Shown: positions 25,566-34,150, numbered from the stretch's first letter. The stretch: 34,150 nucleotides of DNA from Chloroflexota bacterium (GCA_011048615.1 DSDT01000016.1:1-34150), one strand, 5' to 3'. The notes: generated by a model from the letters alone, not told the origin. Program-made: numbers and translations.

Positions 25566-28019
25566 ATGCGTAGATTGGCGTTTGTTTTGTTGGTGTTGGT
25601 AGTGGTCGTCGGGCTGATCAGCGCCCTCGTCGCGGGCTATGGGCTGTTCACGGTGCGCCGCCCGTGGCCCAAGACGGACGGCGCCGTCCGGGTGGATGGC
25701 CTGCGGGAGGAGACCACCGTCATCCGCGATAGCTGGGGCATCCCGCACATCTATGCCTCTAACTCGCACGATCTCTTTTTCGCCCAGGGGTATGTCCATG
25801 CCCAGGATCGCTTTTGGCAGATGGAGTTCAACCGTCGGGTCGGTTCCGGGCGGCTGGCGGAAATTCTGGGCGAGTCCGCCCTGGACTCGGATCGCTTCAT
25901 CCGCACCTTGGGGTGGCATCGAACCGCCGCCGAAGAGTTGAAGCAGATGGATGCAGAGGTTCTGGCGGCCCTGGAAGCTTACGCTGAGGGAGTCAATGCC
26001 TACATCTCCACCTATCGCGGCCGCTTGGGGCTAGAGTTCACGATGCTGGGGTTGACTGGGGTCCAGTTCGAGCCAGAGCCGTGGGAGCCTCTCCACACCA
26101 TCACCTGGGCCAAGGTGATGGCCTGGGACCTGGGGGGCAACCGGCGGGACGAGCTGGTCCGCGCCCACATCGCCGCTCGCTTTGATCCATCCGCCGTCGA
26201 GGCCCTGCTGCCGTCCTATCCAGACGACTATCCGATCATCGTCCCTCATCCCCTGACGGAAGCGTCGCTGGACACGCTGCCTTTGGCCTTTTTCGATGCG
26301 TATGTCTGGGGGAGCGGTAAAGAGATCGGCAGCAACAACTGGGTCGTCGCTGGCGAGCGCACCGAGACGGGGATGCCCATCCTGGCCAACGATCCACATC
26401 TGGGCATCCAGATGCCTTCCATCTGGTACGAGATCGGCCTGCACTGCCAGCCGGTCAGCTCTGATTGTCCCTACAACGTGGTGGGGGCCTCCTTCGCCAG
26501 CACGCCTGGCGTCATCATCGGCCACAACGATCGCATCGCCTGGGGCGTCACCAACCTGGGTCCGGACGTGCAAGATCTGTTCATCGAAAGGGTCAACCCG
26601 GAGAACCCCAATCAGTACGAGTATGAGGGGGAATGGGTCGAGATGCAGACGATCCGCGAGGAGATCACCGTCGCCAAGAGGGAGGAGCCGGTGGTGGTGC
26701 GCGTCCGCATCACCCGGCACGGGCCCATCATCAACGACGTGATCGGTGGGACGGAGGAGAATTGGACGTTCGGCTGGCAGCCCCTGGCCCTGTCCTGGAC
26801 CGGGCTGCAGCCGGGCACCTTGATGCGGAGCGTTCTGCTCCTGGATCGAGCCAGTAACTGGGACGATTTCCGGGAGGCGTTGAGTTATTGGGATGCTCCC
26901 AGCCAGAACTTTGTCTACGCCGATGTGGAGGGGAACATTGGCTACCAGGCTCCGGGACGCATCCCCATCCGGGCGTCCGGCGATGGGTCCGTGCCGGTGC
27001 CGGGCTGGACCGGCGAGTACGAGTGGGTGGATTACATTCCTTTCGACGACCTGCCCCGCTCCTTCAACCCGGAGGAGGGGTACATCGTCACGGCCAACAA
27101 CGCCGTGGTGAAGCCGGATTTCCCCTACTTTATCTCGCGGAACTGGGCCCCCGGCTACCGGGCGCGGCGCATCGTGGAACTGCTCGAGGCCGACGCCTCT
27201 CTTTCGGTGACCGACATGCAGGCCATCCAGGGCGATAGCAACCCGGTCTGGGGGGAGGATGTACTGCCCTATCTCCTCGTCCTGCCGGTGACTGGCACAG
27301 GGCGGAGTGAGAGTGATGCGCGTCGTTTGACGGAGGCGCTGGAACTGCTGCGCATGTGGGATGGACGGGCGGACCGGGACAGCGCCGGAGCGGCCCTGTT
27401 CGAGGCGTTTCGCCTGCGGGTGATTGATCTGACCTTTGGCGATGAACTGGGGGAGCAGTTGTTGGAAAAGGCGCGCTCCAGTTTGGGGGTGGCGCTGGTA
27501 GAGATGCTGGAGGATGAGTCGTCCATCTGGTTCGACAACGTGAACACACGCCCTGTCGAGAACCGGGACGAAATCCTGCTCCAGGCGTTGGAGGCCGCCG
27601 TCGAGGACCTGCACGAGTCCCTGGGCCGGAATATGGACAAGTGGCGCTGGGGTGACCTCCACACGGCCACCTTTGTAAATCAAAGCCTGGGGCGGTGCGG
27701 GATTCCCATAATCGAATCCATCTTTAATCGGGGTCCGGTCCCTGTGGATGGCACCATTGCCACGGTCAACAACACCGGCTACAGCCTGAGCGCTCCCTAC
27801 GAGGTGCGGAGTGTGCCCTCCTACCGTCAGGTCGTGGACCTGCAGGACTGGACACGTTCGGTCTCGATGCACACCACCGGGCAGTCCGGGCACCCCTATC
27901 ACCGCCACTATGACGATATGATTGATCCCTGGCGGGACATCGAGTATCACCCCATGTTGTGGGGGCGAGCGGATGTGGAGGCGGACGCCGAGGGCACGCT
28001 GGTGCTGATGCCCAAGTAG
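25566..28019 (+). CDS. Penicillin acylase family protein (Ntn hydrolase; beta-lactam/AHL acylase-like)
   Basis: N-terminal signal/anchor; YAFF-type region HDLFFAQGYVHAQDRFWQMEFNRRVGSGRLAE; GSNNWVVAGERTETGMPILANDPHL (Ser nucleophile). Confidence 0.93.
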   Translation: MRRLAFVLLVLVVVVGLISALVAGYGLFTVRRPWPKTDGAVRVDGLREETTVIRDSWGIPHIYASNSHDLFFAQGYVHAQDRFWQMEFNRRVGSGRLAEILGESALDSDRFIRTLGWHRTAAEELKQMDAEVLAALEAYAEGVNAYISTYRGRLGLEFTMLGLTGVQFEPEPWEPLHTITWAKVMAWDLGGNRRDELVRAHIAARFDPSAVEALLPSYPDDYPIIVPHPLTEASLDTLPLAFFDAYVWGSGKEIGSNNWVVAGERTETGMPILANDPHLGIQMPSIWYEIGLHCQPVSSDCPYNVVGASFASTPGVIIGHNDRIAWGVTNLGPDVQDLFIERVNPENPNQYEYEGEWVEMQTIREEITVAKREEPVVVRVRITRHGPIINDVIGGTEENWTFGWQPLALSWTGLQPGTLMRSVLLLDRASNWDDFREALSYWDAPSQNFVYADVEGNIGYQAPGRIPIRASGDGSVPVPGWTGEYEWVDYIPFDDLPRSFNPEEGYIVTANNAVVKPDFPYFISRNWAPGYRARRIVELLEADASLSVTDMQAIQGDSNPVWGEDVLPYLLVLPVTGTGRSESDARRLTEALELLRMWDGRADRDSAGAALFEAFRLRVIDLTFGDELGEQLLEKARSSLGVALVEMLEDESSIWFDNVNTRPVENRDEILLQALEAAVEDLHESLGRNMDKWRWGDLHTATFVNQSLGRCGIPIIESIFNRGPVPVDGTIATVNNTGYSLSAPYEVRSVPSYRQVVDLQDWTRSVSMHTTGQSGHPYHRHYDDMIDPWRDIEYHPMLWGRADVEADAEGTLVLMPK

Positions 28020-28071
28020 AGGGCCTGGAACCAGCAATTCCTGTTCTAGCGTCGCTGTCACGTGATATGGG

Positions 28072-28133
28072 TTTGTAGTGGCGACTTTAGTCGCTGGCTA
28101 TGCCGTCGAAACGACTAAAGTCGTTACTACGAA
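28072..28133. repeat. REP/MITE-like imperfect palindrome TTTGTAGTGGCGACTTTAGTCG...CGACTAAAGTCGTTACTACGAA
   Basis: 22-nt arms with 19/22 match, 18-nt loop; intergenic between convergent genes. Confidence 0.7.
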
Positions 28134-28214
28134 CAGGGTGGGTAGAAAACAGGCACACGAGGGGATCTCTCTTCGTGTGCTTGCCCCTGCGGTTGGGATT
28201 GGGACCTGTCGAGG

Positions 28215-29144
28215 TCAAGACTTGGAGCGGGTGAGCATCCCGGCTCCGATAGCCAGTTCCTGCATCTCCTGGGTGATCTCTTGCTGGCGCGCCGTCTGTA
28301 TCACCAGCATCAGTTCATCCATCAGCCGCTCGACGTTCTGGCTGGCCACCTCCATCAACTGGTAGCGCTTCGAGTGTTCTGAGGCGGCCGAGTCCAGCAT
28401 CACCCGATACAGGTGGAGTGCGATCTGCTGCTGGACGACTTGGATGTAGAGGCTCAGGGGGTCGGTTTCGATGATGGGGGGAGGCCAGAGGGAGACCTCT
28501 CTATTCCCGATATCTGTTGCGGCCAGAAGAGGCGGGATCACCCTGACGACTGTCGGTTGGTACCGATCCACACCACGATAGGCGTTGTAGAGCAGGTCTA
28601 CCTGATCCAGTTCCTGCGCCTCATATTGGGCCAGCCAGTGTTGGGCCAGCTCCGAGGCGCGCTCGAAGGTGGGGAGCGCTGTGACTGAGAGGGCGCCCAG
28701 CCACGTCATCGAATGGCCCCGTTGCTGCAGGAGACGGCGCAGACGGCCGCCCAGCACCGCCAATTCTACCTCGGCAGTGCTCTCCCTGTCCAGGTAGGCT
28801 TTGACTTGCTCGGCAATGATGATGTTGAACCGGCCCACCAATCCCCGCTCGGTGCCGATGGCCACGACGATCTTGCGCTCGATCTGTCCTCGCTCCTGCG
28901 CCGTCAGGGGGGCGAGGGGCAGGTACCGGCCCGGCGGTAGGGAGGAGCGATCCCCCTGTGGCGGTAGATGCGGCAGCAGCGTGGGCAGCAGATTCGCCAG
29001 GCGGGCCTCGTACTGTTGGATTCGCTGGCCCTGCTTGAGAGCAGCCTGCCAGCTTCCCATCGAGATGGTGCGCATGGCGCCCAGAATGGGCTCCACCGTG
29101 CGGATGTTTGCCAGCCGTTCCTCGGCGCGGTCCAGGTCTTCCAT
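28215..29144 (-). CDS. atpG: F-type/N-ATPase gamma subunit
   Basis: N-terminal RLANIRTVEPILGAMRTISMGSWQAA, VAIGTERGLVGRFN, C-terminal QTARQQEITQEMQELAIGAGML. Confidence 0.85.
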   Translation of the reverse strand: MEDLDRAEERLANIRTVEPILGAMRTISMGSWQAALKQGQRIQQYEARLANLLPTLLPHLPPQGDRSSLPPGRYLPLAPLTAQERGQIERKIVVAIGTERGLVGRFNIIIAEQVKAYLDRESTAEVELAVLGGRLRRLLQQRGHSMTWLGALSVTALPTFERASELAQHWLAQYEAQELDQVDLLYNAYRGVDRYQPTVVRVIPPLLAATDIGNREVSLWPPPIIETDPLSLYIQVVQQQIALHLYRVMLDSAASEHSKRYQLMEVASQNVERLMDELMLVIQTARQQEITQEMQELAIGAGMLTRSKS

Positions 29145-29147
29145 CGT

Positions 29148-29471
29148 CTAGCGGTAGGTCTCCAGACGGTCCATATCCCAGACGAACACCACAGCCCCTC
29201 CGATTTCCGAAGTTGACGATTCGGGAGCGAGGTCGGAGCGCTGTTTCGCCTTGGTTGATTCCACCGTCACACACGAGTAGCAGGTGTTCTTGATAATGTC
29301 CAAAACCTTTTCCAGGTCCTGGGCTTGCACGGCGATGAAAAGCGTCATCTGAGCCTGGCGCAGCATGCCGCCGCGACTCTCGGTAAAGGTCGCCGTGTGC
29401 CCGGCGGATACCAGGGCGTGCAGGACGTTGTCGGACTCGCTCCGGGGTACCACGGCCATGATCATTTTCAT
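29148..29471 (-). CDS. Cyclic-di-AMP receptor (DarA/PstA, PII-like) family protein
   Basis: MKMIMAVVPRSESDNVLHALVSAGHTATFTESRGGMLRQAQMTLFIAVQAQDLEKVLDIIKNTC...SEIGGAVVFVWDMDRLETY follows DarA/YaaQ layout including the GG(F/M)L loop and C-terminal GGAxVFV; ATGA overlap with atpA stop. Confidence 0.85.
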   Translation of the reverse strand: MKMIMAVVPRSESDNVLHALVSAGHTATFTESRGGMLRQAQMTLFIAVQAQDLEKVLDIIKNTCYSCVTVESTKAKQRSDLAPESSTSEIGGAVVFVWDMDRLETYR

Positions 29472-31144
29472 GCCTCGTTCCTCTCTTTCAACCACTCCTG
29501 GCGGTACTCGGTCACCGCGTCTCGCAGGGCCTGTCTGATGGGGGGAGGTAATCTCCCTTCTTCCTGGATTTGCTGTATCAGCTCTGGGTGGCGGGTGCGA
29601 ATCTGATTCTGCCATCCACGCTCAAAATCTCCCACCTCATCAATGGGCACGTCATCCAGGATGTTTTCGGAGGCGGCCCACAGGATCACGACCTGGGCTG
29701 CCAGGGAGAGGGGCTGGTGGGCGGGTTGAGTCAGCACAGTTTGCAGCCGCTTGCCCCGTTGAATTTGGCGCCGGGTGGCTTGATCCACCTCGGTGCCAAA
29801 GCGGGCGAAACGGGAGACCTCGGCGTATTGTGACAGCTCCAATTTCAACTCGCTGGTCACGGCGCGCATCGCCTCCGTCTGGGCCTTGCCCCCCACCCGT
29901 GAAACTGACAATCCTACGTCAATGGCGGGTTTGATGCCCTGGTTGAAGAGAGCCGTATCGAACACGATCTGCCCGTCGGTGATCGAGATCAGGTTGGTGG
30001 GGATGTAGGCTGAGAGATTGCCCCGCTTCGTCTCCACGATGGGCAGGGCGGTCAACGAACCGCCGCCCCTGTCTGGATGTAGTTTGCACGCTCGCTCCAA
30101 TAGCCGCGCGTGCAGGTAAAAGATGTCGCCGGGATAGGCCTCCCGTCCCGGTGGACGGCGCAGCAGGAGGCTCAGTTCGCGGTAGGCGTCGGCATGTTTG
30201 CTCAGATCATCGTAGACGATCAGCACGTCTCGACCCTCGTGCATGAAAAACTCGGCGATGGTGCAGCCGGCGTAGGGAGCCAGATAGCGCAGTGCGGGTG
30301 GGTCCTCCGGACTGGCGATGACCACCGTGGTATAAGCCAGCGCCCCGCGATGGCGCAGCGTTTCGATGACAGAGAGCACGGTTGATTTCTTTTGCCCGAT
30401 GGTGACATAGACGCACGGTATGTCGCTGTTCCGTTGGTTGAGGATGGCATCCACGGCCAGCGTCGTTTTGCCGACCTGCCGATCTCCCAGGATCAGCTCC
30501 CGCTGACCGCGCCCGATGGGGAACAGGGCATCCACCACCTTGACGCCGGTGTGCAGCGGTTCGTTCACCGGCGCGCGCTCGATGATGTCCGGCGCTTCCT
30601 GTTCGAGAAAGTGAGCGTCCGTCGCCTGTACTGGGTTGCGATCGTCGAGTGGGACGCCCAGGGGGTTCACGACACGTCCCAAGATTTGATGTCCGACCGG
30701 GATTTGGACCCGCTGCCCCGTGGCCGTCACCAGATCGCCCCCCTGGATGCCCGCGTCGGGTCCCAGGAGAATGACGTCCAGCCGGGCGTGGTCCAGGTTG
30801 AGGATCAACCCTTGCACTCCGGTGGGAAAGGTGACCAACTCGTCGGTAGACGCACTGGGCAGGCCAGAGAGGGTGGCGACGCCGCTGCCGATGTGTTGGA
30901 CGGTCCCCACGTCATGGAAGCGGACCTGGTCGGTCATGTGGCCGATTTGCTGTCGCAGTCCCCTCACGATTGCCGTCAGGTTCGGCCGCGTGCGTGGGTC
31001 GTCCAGTTCTGCTCCGACCTGTGCTTTGACGCGCTGAATGAACTCGGCCCGGTGGATGTCCACGTCCCCTGTCTGCTGACCGGCCTGTTCGCGGAGCACT
31101 CGGAGCAGCGCTCCCACGTCTGGGTGCGTGCGCTCCTCATCCAT
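29468..31144 (-). CDS. atpA: N-ATPase alpha subunit with N-terminal extension
   Basis: GDRQVGKTTLAVDAI Walker A, VIVYDDLSKHADAYRELSLLLRRPPGREAYPGDIFYLHARLLERA, ISITDGQIVFDTALFNQGIKPAIDVGLSVSRVGG. Confidence 0.96.
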   Translation of the reverse strand: MDEERTHPDVGALLRVLREQAGQQTGDVDIHRAEFIQRVKAQVGAELDDPRTRPNLTAIVRGLRQQIGHMTDQVRFHDVGTVQHIGSGVATLSGLPSASTDELVTFPTGVQGLILNLDHARLDVILLGPDAGIQGGDLVTATGQRVQIPVGHQILGRVVNPLGVPLDDRNPVQATDAHFLEQEAPDIIERAPVNEPLHTGVKVVDALFPIGRGQRELILGDRQVGKTTLAVDAILNQRNSDIPCVYVTIGQKKSTVLSVIETLRHRGALAYTTVVIASPEDPPALRYLAPYAGCTIAEFFMHEGRDVLIVYDDLSKHADAYRELSLLLRRPPGREAYPGDIFYLHARLLERACKLHPDRGGGSLTALPIVETKRGNLSAYIPTNLISITDGQIVFDTALFNQGIKPAIDVGLSVSRVGGKAQTEAMRAVTSELKLELSQYAEVSRFARFGTEVDQATRRQIQRGKRLQTVLTQPAHQPLSLAAQVVILWAASENILDDVPIDEVGDFERGWQNQIRTRHPELIQQIQEEGRLPPPIRQALRDAVTEYRQEWLKERNEA

Positions 31145-31952
31145 AGGGGCTTGCCTTGCTTTCTGCCAGATCGTCTTCGGCGGCATACTCTTGGAGCGCG
31201 TTCACCACGCTGCCACGCAGTTCCTTCAGCCGGCCGGCGATCGAGTTCTCCACGACGATGTCGCCCAGGCGCACCTGTAGACCGGCTCCCAGGGCCGGGA
31301 CGATCTCGATTTCCAGGTCCACGTTCCGATCGGCCAGGGCGGAGAGGGTGCGGGCGACCTCTCCCTGCTGTTCCCGCGACAAGGGGTGGGCGGTGGCCAC
31401 ATAGGCCGTGGGAGCGCGCTGTCCCAGAGATCTGCGGAGTGCTTCCACGCGCGCCATCTCGCTGCGCCCCATCTCCCAGATGCGGTCATCCAGCTCTTTG
31501 ATCAGTGTGTCATGCACGGCGGGAGGAGCCGCTTGGTTGATGACCTGGGCGCTGATGTCCAAGATGGCCTCCAACAGTTCCGCATGGAAATCGTCCACGG
31601 TCCGGCGGCGTAACTGTTGCGCATCCTTCTGGGCCTCGGCCAGAATGCGTTTGGCCTCTTTTTCCACACTGGCGAGCATACGCTCGAGTTCGATGTCCGC
31701 GTGTCGTTGGGCATCGGCGATGATCTGGTCGGCTTCCTCTCGGGCGTTGGACAGCCGTTCCTCCCACTCGGCGTGCAGCCTCTCCGCTTCCTGGCGTTCT
31801 TCCGCCAACTCGCGGGTCAGGCGTTCTCTCTCGGTCGCGTTCTCCTTGATCTGGCGCATGGCCGGGCGGAAGAGCACATAGTAAAGGACCGCGCTCAGGA
31901 TCAAAAAGTTGGCGATTTGGAAGGCGATAGTGGCCAAGTCCAGATTGAGCAT
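31137..31952 (-). CDS. atpF: N-ATPase subunit b fused to a delta-like C-terminal domain
   Basis: Single N-terminal TM and long coiled coil; C-terminus AYVATAHPLSREQQGEVARTLSAL...IVPALGAGLQVRLGDIVVENSIAGRLKELRG resembles delta. Confidence 0.9.
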   Translation of the reverse strand: MLNLDLATIAFQIANFLILSAVLYYVLFRPAMRQIKENATERERLTRELAEERQEAERLHAEWEERLSNAREEADQIIADAQRHADIELERMLASVEKEAKRILAEAQKDAQQLRRRTVDDFHAELLEAILDISAQVINQAAPPAVHDTLIKELDDRIWEMGRSEMARVEALRRSLGQRAPTAYVATAHPLSREQQGEVARTLSALADRNVDLEIEIVPALGAGLQVRLGDIVVENSIAGRLKELRGSVVNALQEYAAEDDLAESKASPYG

Positions 31953-31955
31953 CTG

Positions 31956-32237
31956 TTATCCCCTGGGAAAGAAACGATCGAGTAGGGGATTGGCAAAGAT
32001 GAGGATCAGTATGATCAACAGGACGTAGATGGCCGTGGATTCCAACAAGGCCATGGCGACGATCAGGGTCGTGCGTAAATCGCCAGCCACCTCAGGCTGA
32101 CGAACCATCCCCTCCAGGGCTTTGAGTACTGCCCGGCCCTCGACGATAGCCGGGAGGATGCATCCCAGCAAGATACCGATGCCGGAGACGATGATTGTGA
32201 CGAGCGTGATCAGGGTTCCAGGGTCCATTTCTGCCAT
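31956..32237 (-). CDS. atpE: N-ATPase subunit c with Na+-type ligands
   Basis: Two TM helices; GCILPAIVEGRAVLKALEGMVRQPE and MALLESTAIYVLLI. Confidence 0.95.
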   Translation of the reverse strand: MAEMDPGTLITLVTIIVSGIGILLGCILPAIVEGRAVLKALEGMVRQPEVAGDLRTTLIVAMALLESTAIYVLLIILILIFANPLLDRFFPRG

Positions 32238-32240
32238 ACG

Positions 32241-32930
32241 TTAACTCCTTTCTGTATCTGTGGATTGATTTGCTTCCACGTCTGTTTCGGTAGCCTCTAT
32301 GCCCTCACCGATAAAAACGGCGGCCAGGGCAGTGAAGATGAAGGCTTGTAAGAGACCGGTGAACATGCTGAACCCGATCAGAGGGAGTGGGGCGATCAGC
32401 GGTACCAGCAAAAAGATGACGGCCACCACCAGTTCGGTGCTGATGATGTTGCCAAAGAGGCGCAGGGTGAGGGATAGGGTGCGGCTCAACTGCCCAAAGA
32501 TCTCGAGGGGCAGCGTCAGAGGAGCCAAAAAGACCGGGGATGCCAGGCTCTTGAAGTATTCGAGGGCCCCCATGGCGCGAATGCCAAAATAGTGCACGGC
32601 GAAAAAGACGACGATGGACAGCGCGGTCGGGGTGTTGATGTCACGGGTGGGTGAGATCAGCATGGGCGCCGCACCGATAATGTTCGCCGTGGCGATGAAC
32701 AGAGCCAGCGATCCCAGGAACGGCAGGTAAGGTTCGGCGGGCCGTTTCATCAGGTCAGAAAGCATGTCGGATAGGGAAATGATCAGCATCTCTAGCGCTG
32801 CCGGAAAGCGATGCTTTACGATAATTACGATCCCCACGACCAGTCCCATCATCACCCACGTCGAAACGACGGTGTCTCGCACGCCGATGCCAAAAATCTG
32901 GAACATGTCTTGGGGAAAGAATTCCTCCAT
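32241..32930 (-). CDS. atpB: N-ATPase subunit a
   Basis: LPLEIFGQLSRTLSLTLRLFGNIISTELV and C-terminal GLLQAFIFTALAAVFIGEG. Confidence 0.94.
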   Translation of the reverse strand: MEEFFPQDMFQIFGIGVRDTVVSTWVMMGLVVGIVIIVKHRFPAALEMLIISLSDMLSDLMKRPAEPYLPFLGSLALFIATANIIGAAPMLISPTRDINTPTALSIVVFFAVHYFGIRAMGALEYFKSLASPVFLAPLTLPLEIFGQLSRTLSLTLRLFGNIISTELVVAVIFLLVPLIAPLPLIGFSMFTGLLQAFIFTALAAVFIGEGIEATETDVEANQSTDTERS

Positions 32931-33096
32931 CACTCTACTCCTATTCCTCGCACGAACCACAGTGGGAGAGGTTCGTAATAAGCGATTGAACTGTGCCCCC
33001 AAAATGTGCTAGGGCGCGCACTACAAACCCCCAGTTAAAAGTACAGCTTTTCGGTTTTCGCTCCCAGCCCTCGTCTCGGGGGCGTCGGCATAGGCC

Positions 33097-33393
33097 TTAA
33101 CCTCGTGACGCGGTCAACGCGACTATACCCCGCTGGGCGAACCACTGACCTGCAAAGGCGAGCAGTCCTGCCCCCGGACTCTGTTGAAGCGCCATGATCA
33201 ACAGCCCGGCGGCGAGTCCCCAGCGCAAGGCGATACCCCCTAGCACCAGGGCTACGGAGCGGAGGGGTGCGCCGGGATGCAGGCGGGATACCGTCCAGCG
33301 CAGGCTCCATCCATGGAGTGCTCCCACTCCTCCTCCTAGCAGCAACCAGATCACGAGTCTCGGCATAACAAGTCGGAGCCCGTCCTGCCTCAT
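33097..33393 (-). CDS. atpR: N-ATPase AtpR-like membrane subunit
   Basis: Position in atpDCQRBEFAG order; three hydrophobic segments; ATGA overlap with atpQ stop. Confidence 0.75.
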   Translation of the reverse strand: MRQDGLRLVMPRLVIWLLLGGGVGALHGWSLRWTVSRLHPGAPLRSVALVLGGIALRWGLAAGLLIMALQQSPGAGLLAFAGQWFAQRGIVALTASRG

Positions 33394-33641
33394 TTCCCCT
33401 GCTGTGGAGGGTGTTTGCGCGCTTCTATGCGCCGGACCGAGCGGGCCACGTTGTAATATCCCACCCAGATGCCCAGCAGCAGCAATCCCACGGTAAACCC
33501 GTATCCTGCTCCCAGTTTCTGGTCCAAAGAGTGACCCACCAGTATTCCGACGAAAATCGGCAGGGCCAGATCCCAGCCCAGTGACGTAGCGCGCAGTGCC
33601 TCGTGCCACACCCTTTGTTCAGTCTGCATCTCGATCCTCAT
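33390..33641 (-). CDS. atpQ: N-ATPase AtpQ/AtpI-like membrane subunit
   Basis: Two TM segments (LGWDLALPIFVGILVGHSLDQKLGAG; FTVGLLLLGIWVGYYNVAR), AtpI-like; position in operon. Confidence 0.75.
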   Translation of the reverse strand: MRIEMQTEQRVWHEALRATSLGWDLALPIFVGILVGHSLDQKLGAGYGFTVGLLLLGIWVGYYNVARSVRRIEARKHPPQQGK

Positions 33642-34020
33642 CGCCCAAGTCCAGTATGTCCTCGAACTGGGTTTTCAGTTCGACCACTAGCTTGCGCGCC
33701 AGCCGATCAAAACGGGCCTGCTCGGAGGCTTGGGCTGTCCCTCCAGTAGAAGCAGGCCGGGTCTGATGACCGATGAGGAGCGTGACGCCAGTTTGATCCA
33801 CTTGCAGTATCCCGGCCTCTAGGTCCACGCTGTGCTCACCGGCGTCGTCGGTGTAGCGCAGCGGCGCGGCGATCGTCTCCGCCAGCAGCGGCGCGTGCCC
33901 GGGGTAGATGCCGATTCCCCCGCCGTCGGTGAGCTGGACTTGTACCGACTGAACATCGGCGGCCTCGACCAGCGTCTCGACCGGCGTCAGCACGGTCAGG
34001 TGCAGAGGCTCACGGGCCAT
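33619..34020 (-). CDS. atpC: F1/N-ATPase epsilon subunit
   Basis: [56 protein letters not shown]. Confidence 0.9.
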   Translation of the reverse strand: MAREPLHLTVLTPVETLVEAADVQSVQVQLTDGGGIGIYPGHAPLLAETIAAPLRYTDDAGEHSVDLEAGILQVDQTGVTLLIGHQTRPASTGGTAQASEQARFDRLARKLVVELKTQFEDILDLGDEDRDAD

Positions 34021-34150
34021 TCGCCGCTTCCTCGATCAGTTCGCTGGCTCGCTCCACAGCCTCATCTATGGAGCCGATCATGTAGAATGCCTGCTCGGGC
34101 AGAGCGTCGTGACGGCCCTCCAAAATCTCACCAAAGCCCCGCAGCGTCTC
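34010..34150 (-). CDS. atpD: N-ATPase beta subunit, C-terminal part (truncated by window edge)
   Basis: Reverse-strand reading [46 protein letters not shown] then stop matches the beta C-terminus. Confidence 0.88.
   Translation of the reverse strand, partial: ETLRGFGEILEGRHDALPEQAFYMIGSIDEAVERASELIEEAANGP

Noticed and set aside
26031-28061. 676-aa minus-strand ORF opposite the penicillin acylase gene
   Set aside because: Antisense shadow of a high-GC gene; composition lacks domain-like motifs and the plus-strand product is clearly functional.
30392-31501. 369-aa plus-strand ORF opposite atpA/atpF
   Set aside because: Shadow ORF crossing two well-supported genes.

Overview
A 34 kb, gene-dense, GC-rich bacterial chromosomal window. 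Gene content suggests Chloroflexota/Anaerolineae-like ancestry (inference only). No rRNA, tRNA, CRISPR array, transposase or phage module was recognised. From left to right: (i) a probable N-terminal remnant of a B12-binding radical SAM gene; (ii) a soluble FtsK/SpoIIIE-type motor behind a promoter with a GAAC-N4-GTTC palindrome; (iii) a C45-type acyltransferase/hydrolase and a patatin phospholipase; (iv) a secreted Gly-rich protein, then a response regulator / histidine kinase / GDT1-family cation exporter operon; (v) a minus-strand cluster (DUF2089, DUF4097-like, two small proteins, MFS transporter) in which four proteins share a SHOCT-like helical motif; (vi) a divergent operon starting with two translationally coupled proteins that each look like an HTH domain fused to an Hfq/LSm-like domain; (vii) an enolase-superfamily enzyme and a PatB/MalY aminotransferase; (viii) a TetR-controlled beta-oxidation/ETF cluster; (ix) a penicillin-acylase-family Ntn hydrolase; (x) an N-type, probably Na+-translocating ATP synthase operon (atpDCQRBEFAG order) with a c-di-AMP-receptor (DarA/PII-like) gene between atpA and atpG. 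The strongest candidates for undescribed biology are the tandem HTH-LSm proteins (12464-13668) and the c-di-AMP receptor inside the N-ATPase operon (29148-29471). All family calls come from reading motifs by eye; no database search was run.
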